Source: Chlorops oryzae
Taxonomy: Eukaryota > Arthropoda > Insecta > Diptera > Chloropidae
Direction: 5' to 3'
DNA length: 64,000 nt
NCBI GenBank assembly: GCA_020466095.1
Contig: CM035807.1
Location: 14,052,094-14,116,093 of the forward strand
Every line of letters starts with the position of its first letter. Position 1 is the first letter of the stretch. The position numbers and the translations under genes were made by a program. This document shows positions 34,901 through 49,410 of this stretch, in pieces. The notes below the pieces were generated by a model that saw only the letters and a list, made by a program, of their open reading frames with translations, did no database searches and was not told the DNA's origin.

Positions 34901-35111
34901 ACTCAAAGTTTGCTACGCTGTTACATTAACGTTTAAGCAAAATTGAACTGTAGGCGTCTCCGTTTACCATGCCACTGGTTAGTCTCTACTCTCCGTATCG
35001 CTACTCTTGAACTAGTTCTGTTCCCTATACTCGTGGACTACTCGCTAGAGCCCCAACTTACCCCCAATCTTCTACAGGGTGATGTGTATAAGACATCCAG
35101 TTTTCTGTTCC

Positions 35112-35146
35112 TCAGTATCTATTTCGACTCCATTTGGCGTGGTCGC
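35112..35146 (+). promoter_or_regulatory. Initiator + DPE core promoter of the aldo-keto reductase gene
   Basis: TCAGTA (A at 35114) with GGTCGC exactly at +28 to +33 fits initiator and DPE. The implied 5' UTR is 84 bases. No TATA box in the 30 bases upstream, which belong to the end of the transposon at 34230-35084. Confidence 0.5.
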
Positions 35147-35197
35147 TCACAGTTTTTCGGTTCTTGTATAAATCTCAAACAATTTAAAAGTAACGCC

Positions 35198-37230
35198 ATG
35201 AAATTTCTTACGCTCAACAACGGCTTGGAAATGCCGGCTCTCGGCATTGGGACGTGGCAGGTAATTAATTAATATGGGATTCTTATTTGTAATACTAATA
35301 TTATTTGCTCATTTGGCAAGAACAAAAATCAAGAAAAAATAAAAAATATAAAAAAAAAATCAAGAGCATTTCGGGTCCGGTTAAGTGCCTTAATTATTTA
35401 CTTTGCTTTACAAACAAGCTGAGAATTCGGTCGAGTTGCTTGTACACGCTGGCTGGGTTAACTGGTTTCGATTGCGATCTAGCAGTTTTTTTTTTATTCT
35501 TTTAACTTTCTATTTTACATTTTTACTTTCTCTACATTGATATATAAAAGAACAGATAATTTTATATATTTATTTAGCCTATCATTTAGTTTTTATATTT
35601 CAAGCTAGATAAATCTTACGTTGAATGAACCTATTAATAAATAATAAAGATGAGTCATAAGTTCGGTGTTTGCAGCCATTCTTATCTCTATATATATGGA
35701 TGTACATACATAATTAAATTCATATATGTATATAAAAGAACGGTTTAACAGTGATTGTCGATCAGCAGTTGAATAGGGTTTTTTTTAAGATTTCAGTTCG
35801 TTTGCTAAGATTGCACAGTTTTAACTGAAATTTAGGAGTTCAAATCGGCTAATCAATATTTATGGGACATTTGGAGGCCTTCAAGAATTTTCTGCCACAA
35901 AATGCGCAGAAGTTTTCAGGGAGATTATTCCTTAAAAAGATTTAAATTTGTTCGTCTAATATTTGTTTTTGTTATTCACAAAAAAGTGAAAAAAAAATAC
36001 AATAAAATTTTCGCCATAAGTGTGTAATTGAGATTAAAAAAAAATTAAAAAAAAACATTAATTAGCAACTTTAGCAAAAAATTAAATTTTTTTTTTTTCA
36101 CTTTAATGAGCTCGATAAATGGTTTGAAAGCGTTTTCAAAAAATGAGATTAAAAACTCCATTCAAATAAAATATTACCAATTAAGCATCAAATCAATGAA
36201 GAATGATATAAGACCATTTTTTAACCCTTTATCGCCTACGAATCCATAGGTGCATAGCAGTAAAGGTGGTGAGCTATGGAATTGAGCACATTTTAAACTG
36301 AACTTTATTTTTCTCTGACCCAATATTTTAAATAAATCTAGTCATGATTTGTTTTTGAAACAAAACAAAACGTGATTTTTTCTGTTCAAACTTATCTTAT
36401 TATGTTAGGTATACAAATCTCCGAAATGAGTTCTTTTAGAAAAGCGCTTATATATTCGCAACGGTTGAGACGACGATGGTCTGATTTGACATAGACATAC
36501 AGAATTGGTTGCCCTTTAACCTCAGATAGTGAGCTTGTCAATAATGGCTGCGCTATGTCCATTGAAAGTCCAAAAAAAATTAAAATTTTACATTAACTAA
36601 TTTCTCAATTTTGTGCTTTTTGGTGCATTTTGCGCGATTAATTCAAAGATTTGTATAATATTTTTGATGGCATATTAAAGGATGATGTTTTGAGAGTACA
36701 GAAGTTTTTTTTGTAAATTTTAAAATAACTTACACCATATTTCAAAAAAAAAAAAAATTAGTTGAAAAAAGCAATGGTGTTAAAAATTAATTTGCGCGAT
36801 TTTCTCAAAAATCTGAGCTGGTCGAATTTTTTGGATAATTTTCAATTTTTAAGAAGACTGAGTGACATAAAATTCAGCAAAAATATCTTATGCAACAAAG
36901 AAAAAAAAAGGTTTTTTGTTGCCCTGTGTTATTTTTTAAGCCTTAATGAAATCATTTTCTGTTTCCACTCATTTAATACATCACGCAGGTTCATACTAAA
37001 TTGAGCAAAAAATGCCCAAACCCAAATCCTACACTGCAGATTTTCATTAGTGGGACTCAGCTTCGCAAGTTGTGGGAAATGAGAAATTTGTCACACAACT
37101 GTCAAAATTTTCTATGAAAATTTGCGATGGGAAAAATTGCGAAGGCATTTGCGAAGCTGCATGAGTACCACTATTGTCTAGCGAAACCGAAAGTAGCATA
37201 TTATTTAGGGGACTGTTTGTTTTGTCCATA

Positions 37231-37274
<44 letters not shown>

Positions 37275-39829
37275 GCTCTCCCTTTTTCTCTTTCTCACAA
37301 CAATACACTGTTTTCAGTAGGAGAATCTCCCCTAAATTAAAATATATTTATGATATTTAGTGGAGTCTTAGAGCAGAAAAGTGGTCAGAGAAATTTTTAT
37401 GAGACCTTATGTTCCAAGTTTTTGTTTTTATTATGAATTACAACCTGTTGTAGTTGTATTTTTTTAGCTTTAGAGAATTGAGAATGAGAGAATTTCGGCC
37501 TTGTTTTGAGACATTAGGGGTATTCACAAAGGCGTGTTAAAAACGTTGGAAAGTCGGTAAATCGGAAAATTGCGACTTCTTAAAAAATTTCTAAGCTTTT
37601 TTTGGATCTTGCACAGCTTTTTAAGCAGCTAAAATTTTCCGATTTTCCGACTTTAATATTTTCCGACGCCTTTGTGAATACCCCTATATTCAGTGGAACA
37701 TTCGTCTAAAAATAATATTATGATTGCATACTTTAGGGGTCCACCTTTTAAAAGCGAAAATCTCCGTTAACTGAGCCAATCCCAAAAAATCCATTTCACT
37801 ATTGTATTCAGCGTGTTTTAGTTATAATACCCAGCGTAAGCGGGGTATATTAGTTTTGTGCGAATCTTGTAACAGGGAGAACTAAGCTCCGGAGATATAG
37901 ACAAATATATATAGAAATGATCAGGATCAAAAACTGAATCGATTTAGACATGTCCGTCTGTCCGTCTGTCCATCCGTCTTTGTCCGGATCTCCTCCGAAA
38001 CGGCTGGACCAACCAAGTCGAAATTTGGCACACAGGTATATCGGGATCCGAGTATGATCCTAAGTAAAAATTGGAGGCATCCGCCCACTGCCACGCCTAC
38101 AAATGCATATAATGTGTTTTCAGTAAAATGCTTATAACTTGCGAACCACTCAACACATTTCATTGATATTTGGTGTGCTGGTAGACTACGACATATCCTT
38201 AAAAAAAAATGGACGCCGCCCTCCTCGAGCCACGCCCACAAATAAGCCCACAAACAAGGGTTTATCGTAATTTCCGAAGTAAAAGGCGTAGAAGCTTCAA
38301 ATTCGCAACATAGGTTGACCAAGGCAAATGAATAGTGGAGGAAAAAAATTTATGTGGCCCGCCCACTTCCAGGCCCACAAATGGAGAGGCAAACTATAGT
38401 GCGCAAATAATGTCGGGCTTGACCGACTTTAGCTTTCTTACTTGTTATTTCTAGATATGAAAGCCGTCTGACGGTTTTTTGAACTAGCACAGTGTAATAA
38501 ATTGAAATGTTCAAAATCCGATCGATTTTTCAGGCAGCCGATGAAGAAATCGAAAAAGCTATTCAATTAGCTCTGGAAGCAGGATACCGTCACATAGATG
38601 CAGCACCAGTCTATCTCAACGAAAAAGCCGTTGGACGAGTACTGAAAAAATGGATAGACGAAGGTTTTTAGAGATCATTATGTTTGCGCCTAAAAAAGAA
38701 GTGTCTCATATAAATTACCTACTTTACAGGCCGCGTTAAACGCGAGGATCTTTTCATTGTTACAAAGCTTCCGCCCATAGGTACTTATAATATGTGAAAA
38801 CCGTTCAAGAGCAAAGTCTAAACGTTAAATTTTCCCCCAGCTAACAGACCGGCGGAAGTTGAGGCCACATTAAAAAGCTCTTTATCGGATTTGCAACTTG
38901 ACTACGTTGATCTTTATTTAATTCATACTCCCTTCGGAGTTTGGTTCGAAAATGGTGACTTCAAGCGTGACGAACATGGCGTGGTCCTCGTAGATAAAAG
39001 CACTGATCATGCTGCTGTATGGAAAGTAAGATCACTTATTTATTTATCTTCATGGGACACCTTAATGCACATCTTGCAATTTTCTTTTTTTGCATATTTT
39101 TTTTTTTTTTTTTTTTTGTAGGAAATGGAAAGAATGGTTTCTGAAGGACTTACAAAGTCCATTGGCGTATCGAATTTCAATAAACGTCAAATAGAGAAAC
39201 TTCTGCCAAAATGCACTATACGTCCAGCGAGCTTGCAGGTAGGTTTAATTCTCTTCTTACGTTGACTTTCTATTATTCGAAAATTAACCCTTGTCTATAC
39301 GTACCTCCACAGATTGAGCATCATGTTGTCCTGCAGCAAAAAGAACTGATCAGTTACTGCAAGCAGGAAGGTATTACCGTAACAGCTTATTCTCCATTGG
39401 GTTCGAAAGGCATCGCGAATTTGAACAAGGCGGCAGGTGTTAATCGTTCATTACCCGATTTAATGGATATTCCGTCGGTCAAGGAGATCGCAAAGGCTCA
39501 TAATAAGAGTCCAGCTCAAATTTTGTTACGTTGGATTATCGAACATGATATTGCGGCCATACCGAAAAGCACAAATGAAAAACGCTTACGCGAAAATCTT
39601 GATATTTTCGATTTCGAATTAACTCCCGAGGATGTTGAAAGGCTAGACAGTTTGAATTCGAATATACGCATTTGTGATTTCTCCTTTTTCAAGGGGTGAG
39701 TATTCAAAATTTTTGTTTGTGAAAACATTCTTTCTAAACACACATACAATTTCGTTTAATAAACCTAAAAATATTTTAATTTTATTTCTATTATTCAGTG
39801 TGGAAAAACATCCTGAATTTCCATTTTAG
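35198..39829 (+). CDS. Aldo-keto reductase (CG2767-like), 7 exons
   Basis: Exons are 35198-35260, 38534-38663, 38730-38780, 38841-39025, 39122-39238, 39313-39695 and 39799-39829, all GT-AG. They give 319 residues, the usual AKR1-family length. The fold is a (beta/alpha)8 barrel that reduces aldehydes or ketones with NADPH. The catalytic tetrad is at canonical positions: D43 and Y48 (HIDAAPVY), K77 (VTKL) and H110 (YLIHTPF). NADPH-binding features are [17 protein letters not shown] and IPKST. The best family match I recall is the fly gene CG2767. The protein is cytosolic, without a signal peptide. Intron 1 (3.3 kb) holds a MITE and a Helentron-like repeat. No disruption was seen. Substrate unknown. 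Confidence 0.93.
37224..37270 (+). repeat. (TC)n microsatellite
   Basis: About 45 bases of TCTC repeat inside intron 1 of the aldo-keto reductase gene. It opens an artificial Arg/Glu-rich frame on the other strand. Confidence 0.9.
37517..37684. mobile_element. 168-bp MITE (GGGGTATTCACAAAGGCGT)
   Basis: The ends GGGGTATTCACAAAGGCGT and ACGCCTTTGTGAATACCCC are perfect complements. TA lies outside each. CGGAAAATTTT-type blocks continue the inverted symmetry inwards. GGGGTATTCAC-type ends are common in Harbinger-like MITEs; the superfamily is an inference. It lies in intron 1 of the aldo-keto reductase gene. Confidence 0.8.
37826..38444 (+). mobile_element. Second Helentron-like subfamily, copy b
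   Basis: It begins ATACCCAGCGTAAGCGGGGT, has GTCCGTCTGTCCGTCTG at 37951-37967 and CGGCTGGACCAACC near 38001. It ends with a CGGGCTTGACCGAC hairpin block and TTCTTACTTG. Compared with copy a (15943) it lacks the 141-bp MITE and therefore shows the empty target site. Intronic, non-coding. Confidence 0.7.
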
Positions 39830-39942
39830 ACGTGTGCCACAACTCTCTTTTCTTATCTTTGGTGCTTGATTTACACATTATAAAAAATTGAAAAAAAAAA
39901 AAATGAAATGTTATTTTAATACAATAAATAAAACAAATAAAT

Positions 39943-40446
39943 TTAACAATCTGAACTTGGTGCATCCTGTTTAGGTACAATCGTAGTATTCACTATTTTT
40001 AATTCGTATACTATTGGAACTTTAGTATTGGAAACTTCTTTCGATGTTTGCCTTTCATCTTTAGGTAGTTCTGAATTCGATATCGATAAGGTTGAATTGC
40101 CACTATTGTGCACGTTATTATCGAAATTTCTAGCTTCGTCACCTTCGATTGTCAAATGTTCAGCGAAGTTTTTCTCTTTTGAATATAGCTTTCGGGTAAG
40201 GTTTGGATCTCTCCAAATTATTTTAGCCTGATCTGTTCGACTGGTTGCTTTCAATTCGTCCTCTTCACAGCTTTCCAAGATATCTATTAATTTGATGTTT
40301 GGCACTTCAATATTCTCTAAAAGTAAATCTTTCCTAAAGAAAATATTTGAAATTTTATGATTTGAATTGCTAAATTGCATATATAAACATATATAATAAA
40401 TATTCTTTAAATAACAAGCAGAAGCTCTATTTTGTCTATCAGGCAT
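39943..40446 (-). CDS. Unrecognised acidic protein, possible gene
   Basis: An open frame of 167 codons. From about residue 39 on it looks coding: varied, hydrophilic, Asp/Glu/Lys-rich (LESCEEDELKA, WRDPNLTRKLYSKEKNF). Residues 12-37 are AT-rich in codon use and end at a good splice acceptor (TTTCTTTAG, minus strand, exon from 40333), so this part may really be an intron. I could not find a donor in matching phase. It is tail-to-tail with the aldo-keto reductase gene (stop at 39829). I do not recognise the protein and infer no function. Confidence 0.4.
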   Translation of the reverse strand: MPDRQNRASACYLKNIYYICLYMQFSNSNHKISNIFFRKDLLLENIEVPNIKLIDILESCEEDELKATSRTDQAKIIWRDPNLTRKLYSKEKNFAEHLTIEGDEARNFDNNVHNSGNSTLSISNSELPKDERQTSKEVSNTKVPIVYELKIVNTTIVPKQDAPSSDC

Positions 40447-40500
40447 GCTCTAGAAATCGAATCCGAATAAAAAAATTCGAAATCGCTTAAATTTTTATTG

Positions 40501-40716
40501 ACATCTCTCTCCCACAATCTCTCTATTTCTATTTCTCTATTTCTCTTTTTTCTCTCTCTCTTCTCTCTCTATCTCTCTTCTCTCACTTCTCTCTCTCTCT
40601 CTCTTCTCTCTCTCCTCTCTCTTCTCTCTCTTCTCTCTCTCTCTCTCTCTCTAGCTTCTCTCTCTCTCTCTCTCTCTCTTCTTCTCTCCTCGCTCTCTCT
40701 CTTCTCTACTCTCTCT

Positions 40717-40757
<41 letters not shown>

Positions 40758-40835
40758 CTCTCTCTTCTCTCTCTTCTCTCTCTTCTCTCTCTCTCTCTCT
40801 CTTCTTCTCTCTTCTCTCTCTTCTCTCTCTTCTCT

Positions 40836-40878
<43 letters not shown>

Positions 40879-41175
40879 CTCTCTCTCTCTCTCTCTTCTC
40901 TCTTCGCCTCTCTCCTCTCTCTCCTCTCTCTCTCTCTCTTCGCCTCTCTCCTCTCTCTCTCTCTCCTCTCTCGCTCCTCTCTCTTCTCTCGGCTCTCCTT
41001 TATCCTCTCTCCTCACACCTCTCCCCTCTCCCCTCTCCCCTCTCTCCACTCTCCTCTCCCCTCTCTCCTCTCTCCTCTCTCCTCTCCCCTCTCTCCTCTC
41101 ACCACTCCCCTCTCTCCGCCGGCGACTCTCCTCTGTCCTCTTTCCTCTGTCCTCGCTCCTCTCTCTCTCTATGCT
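40501..41175 (+). repeat. CT-rich microsatellite tract, 0.7 kb
   Basis: Long (CTCT)n with scattered T and C insertions that becomes CCTCTC-like after 41000. It opens Ser/Leu frames on one strand and Arg/Glu frames on the other; both are artefacts. Long polypurine/polypyrimidine tracts of this kind can act as GAGA-factor sites or form triplex DNA. There is no direct evidence for that here. Confidence 0.95.
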
Positions 41176-42364
41176 CATGCACAGGGATGCCCACCACTAC
41201 ATTGAAAGCTTGCGATAGTGTGTGTGCGCATTGCACTGAAGAACGTTTTTCGCCTTTTTCAGTTCTCTTTTTGCTTCATCCGACATAGGTCTTGCTCGTT
41301 CGCTGCCTGATGTCAGACTAAACAGGTTTCGATTTCTCAGCTTGCTTGTTGCCTTTTGTGTATGTACACAAGCATTTGCTCTCAATGCTCCGAAGCTTGC
41401 TCCGCGGGCATCCCAGCTCATGCAGCATCAATTTCCTTACATCAATGAGAAATACGATTGGCGTTAGCGGCATTAGTTTTTCAGGTTTTTGAGAGAATTT
41501 ATTAAAGCTCTCTTTTAACAATTAATACACGTTAAAAACTTAACATTTTAAGCAAACTTATTTAAAGCGTTATAAGGACGTTATAATCGAATATTTTTAA
41601 TTTGCATATTGCCAGCGAAGTGTCTCTAAAATTATTTAAGTTGATTGTATCTTTTAATTTTCAATATAAGGTTTAAGAGTATTTTATAATTTTTATTAGT
41701 ACTAAATTAAGCTAATTTTACGTAAAATTGGCTTGATCAAAAGGTTTTGATAACAAATTGTGTTTAACAAATTCGAGGTAGTGGCTTATTCCTATTGATT
41801 TTTACAAACTTTTCTTCATTGTAAAATATTACGACAGTAAAATTCATATCGCATTTTTCTTGATTGATTTGTTACAACAACAAAAAATGAATCTCATTGA
41901 AAAATAAAACAAAAATAAAACATTTGAACCGGCCGCAGCGCCTTAGCAATTTGTTACGCATTGAAAATAAGTATTAAGAAAATACAATAAATAAATTACG
42001 AATGGAATTCTGACACCGGTAAATAAATTACCGTGAATACTTTTCGATAAAAAAAAATAAATATAGAAATAGATAAAAAAAAATCAATAAAAAGAAAATT
42101 TTGTATCTACTACAACCAAAAATTAATATTCGTAAATGGAATGTCTACGTAAACTGAAAAGAAAAAGAAAAATAAATAAGAAAGCGAAACAAAAAATACT
42201 TAAATAATTGAAAAATATAAAATGTAAAAAATAAACAAATTTAATTTTAAAGCTTTGCAGGTTCTTAGTGTAAGCTTAACGTATAAAGTTAAATTCGAAC
42301 GAGCAGCAATCGCGAGTATAAAAATTTTTTTTGGTATTGGAACACATTGATCTATTGATCTAAC
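41176..42364. other. Intergenic, no gene recognised
   Basis: AT-rich DNA between the CT tract and the end of TMEM245, including the 3' flank of that gene. No convincing coding region. The minus-strand frames at 41197-41521 have no recognisable features. Confidence 0.4.
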
Positions 42365-47036
<4,672 letters not shown>

Positions 47037-48135
47037 TTTGTATTGAAGGTTTGTTATTCACTTTTGGACTTTTGGCAATCTGTAAAGAAAAATATTCAAT
47101 AATTTCGTTGAATTTGAAAAGAAATTCGCACTATATCTAATTTAGTGGGCGTGGCAAATTGTTTATTTTTTTCCAAGGATGTAGCTTTGGATTTATGATT
47201 TGGACTAACTTATCTAAACCGCAAATGATTTCGCTCGTCAAAGGAAAATTACATATATCCATACCTCCTAGTTCAAGGATATGCTAGAATAGACTATAAA
47301 TACCACATAAAATGATGATAGAATGATGATATCATGCTGAACAGCTGATAGGAAGTACTTACTTGTTTACATAGTTCATTTAAGTAATTTTGACATCAGC
47401 TTCTTTGGTGTAATATAGTGCTGCTCATGAATTCAGATTGTTCTTGCTAAATGTTTCTAAACGAAATACTTTTTATAAAATATGAAAAAATTGATTTGTA
47501 AACAAAAGAGTTTTCCAATAAATTTGACATTTCTCAAAGGAAAGAATACGAGGGCTGTCACGTAAGTACTCGCTATTTTCTTAAATATATGCAAATGTTT
47601 CTATTTTTTAGATAATAGAAGCAAAAGTACAGTATTTAATCTTTGCGTTGGCAATAAGCGAAAGCCCATTCAAAACTTTACATGTTGATTCCAATCAACA
47701 CTTTGTATATATATACACATTAGCTTTATTGCACTTTTTAGACGACCCTTGTATATGAAAAAATTTAACATTTATTTATAGCTGTCAAATAGTGAAGAAG
47801 AAATCAAAACCATTCACCAAAGTGAAATGAGTACCGAGTATCAAAACTAAAATATTAATTTGATAATTATCAAAAAAAAACTACTCATACGCAAAAAAAA
47901 ATTTTTCAGGAATATTTAAAAAGTTTTCTAAATTATTTAATTTTTTTTTTAATAACGTCAGTGATAAAGTCGTTTTAAACATATGAAACTTTCGATAAAC
48001 CAATTTATACGAAGTGGCAGCACAATATTTTAGTGCAGCACTTGAACGAACTGTCACACAAAGTGCGAATGTCAGTAAAAGAAAATGCTGAATTGTTTAT
48101 TTTCAAAGTAGCGGCGGTTTACAGCCTTTAGTGCA
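47037..48135. other. Divergent intergenic region
   Basis: This lies between the start of TMEM245 (leftwards) and the start of the 94-residue gene (rightwards). It holds the 5' UTR exon end of TMEM245 (47037-47079) and presumably two promoters. I see no clear initiator/DPE pair. The DNA is otherwise AT-rich without repeats that I recognise. Confidence 0.4.
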
Positions 48136-48621
48136 ATGGGTTTGTTTAATCTTAAATGAAATATTTATAATAGTTTAAATGAAATTATTTCAGATGAGAA
48201 ATTACTGGAAATATACTCCATACAACCATTACAAGAAGAAGTATTAACATGTCGAAATGATAACCGATTGCTGCGAAAAATCTTCAAGCAAACATATATT
48301 GCAGAAGTTAAGAGATTGGTAAGTTAATTAATTATAATGGAGAAAATGCTGACTTTTATAAACACTGCATATTGCAGAAAGAAACTGAAATGGTTATTGC
48401 TGAAAAGGAATTTAAATCAATCAAACCGGAGGAATGGCCCAAATACAAGAAAATTGAAAGCCCACAAATCAATGTGAGTATATGTATATGTATTATATAT
48501 ATTAAACTAAATATATTTTATAATTATTGTACATTCAGTTAAAAATATCTTATTCCAAAAGGTACAAGAAATGCTTGAAGACTGCGAGCGAACTGCCGAA
48601 GCCCTGGATCTGCTTAAATAG
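48136..48621 (+). CDS. Unrecognised 94-residue protein, 4 exons
   Basis: Exons are 48136-48139, 48194-48318, 48378-48473 and 48562-48621. The first coding exon holds only ATG plus one base. Phases agree throughout and give MDEKLLEIY ... RTAEALDLLK. All introns are 54-88 bases with good GT-AG sites. The protein is highly charged and mostly helical by composition, with a KRLKETEMVIAEKEFK stretch that could be a coiled coil. It has no signal peptide or membrane segment. I do not recognise the family. The last 8 bases overlap the end of PIG-H on the other strand. The ATG at 48073 (MSVKENAEL) is rejected as start because its frame stops before the splice site. Confidence 0.75.
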
Positions 48622-49410
48622 ACTTGGCCGTCTGGCAATGCAATATTTTATTTAAATGTCTGTAAATTATTTCTAAGCAGCGAATCGACGGTCTTTGGGC
48701 CTGAAAATAATCTATCGTTAATAGAATATATAATTTATTAATGTTAAACTAACGTTGAACAATGGGATAATTGGTTTTCTTGAAAAAAGTTCACCTTGCG
48801 TCCTAGCAATCAAAATGTAGTGAATGTCGATCTGTAAAGAAAACAACCATCAATAATCCTAAAAAGATTTAAGAATAGTTAAGCTTACATTCTCAATCAC
48901 TTCATTTATACGAACATCATAAACATTCGGAACTGATATGAATACATTGGAGCAACGCGATAGAAATCGTTCCGTTTCCATTTGAATTCCGAAATCGGCG
49001 CAACAAAGCAATTTTTCTGCGACAAAATCATTTTAGTTACATGTTTCATCTTTTCATCAATTAAAGTCAAACCTCGTTTTATAAGACAACATGTTGAAAT
49101 CAATAAATAAAGAAGATAGAGCAAGAATCCAGCATCAACAAAAAGACTTTTTCGAAATTTGCTGTTGAACCCAAAACAACAGTACAAGGCAAATACGCAC
49201 AGAAGAACAAAAAGTTGTTTCAGTTTTTGGTGTCGCTGTTGATAATAGAGCCTGTAGTGAAAGAAATATTTTTAAAGCCTGGTTTTAAAAAAGGTTTATT
49301 TTTTTTTACATATTTTTCAGCTCAAATTCGATCGAGTCCTCGCCATGTTTTTGAATGTTTAACTGCAAACCGCACGGAAAATAATACATTTCACTTTCAT
49401 TATATGACAT
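48614..49410 (-). CDS. PIG-H: PIG-H, GPI-GlcNAc transferase subunit H, 5 exons
   Basis: Exons on the minus strand are 49410-49310, 49251-49073, 49016-48889, 48831-48754 and 48700-48614. They give 190 residues with consistent phases. PIG-H is a small subunit of the endoplasmic reticulum complex that puts GlcNAc on phosphatidylinositol, the first step of GPI-anchor synthesis. After the first 50 residues come two hydrophobic segments (LFVLLCVFALYCCFGF and GFLLYLLYLLIST). The conserved PIG-H domain follows: EKLLCCADFGIQMET, VPNVYDVRINEVIEN, IPLFNAQRPSIRCLEIIYRH. The equivalent vertebrate features are ESLL..G.LG.Q, INE and F..A.PRL..L..IY. Its stop region overlaps the convergent neighbour. Confidence 0.88.

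Larger units (their letters stand above)
34230..35084. mobile_element. Inverted-repeat element with tRNA-like segments, next to a promoter
   Basis: The left CATCACTGAGAGTAAG...GGGGGTAAGT and the right complement (ACTTACCCCC...ACAGGGTGATG) match over about 75 bases with gaps. Two tRNA-like segments lie inside in opposite orientations. The length of 855 bp is close to the 837 bp of the element at 14466. Its right end is 30 bp upstream of the predicted start of the aldo-keto reductase gene. Confidence 0.5.

Noticed and set aside
36224..36290. Second piggyBac-like MITE near TTAACCCTTTATCGCC
   Set aside because: Only a left end is visible; no matching right end with TTAA was found nearby.
40498..41205. 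235-residue Ser/Leu frame and 175-residue Arg/Glu frame
   Set aside because: Both are products of the CT repeat on opposite strands.
48073..48133. Reading frame MSVKENAEL... as start of the 94-residue gene
   Set aside because: It stops after 20 codons and does not join exon 2 in phase; the ATG at 48136 does.
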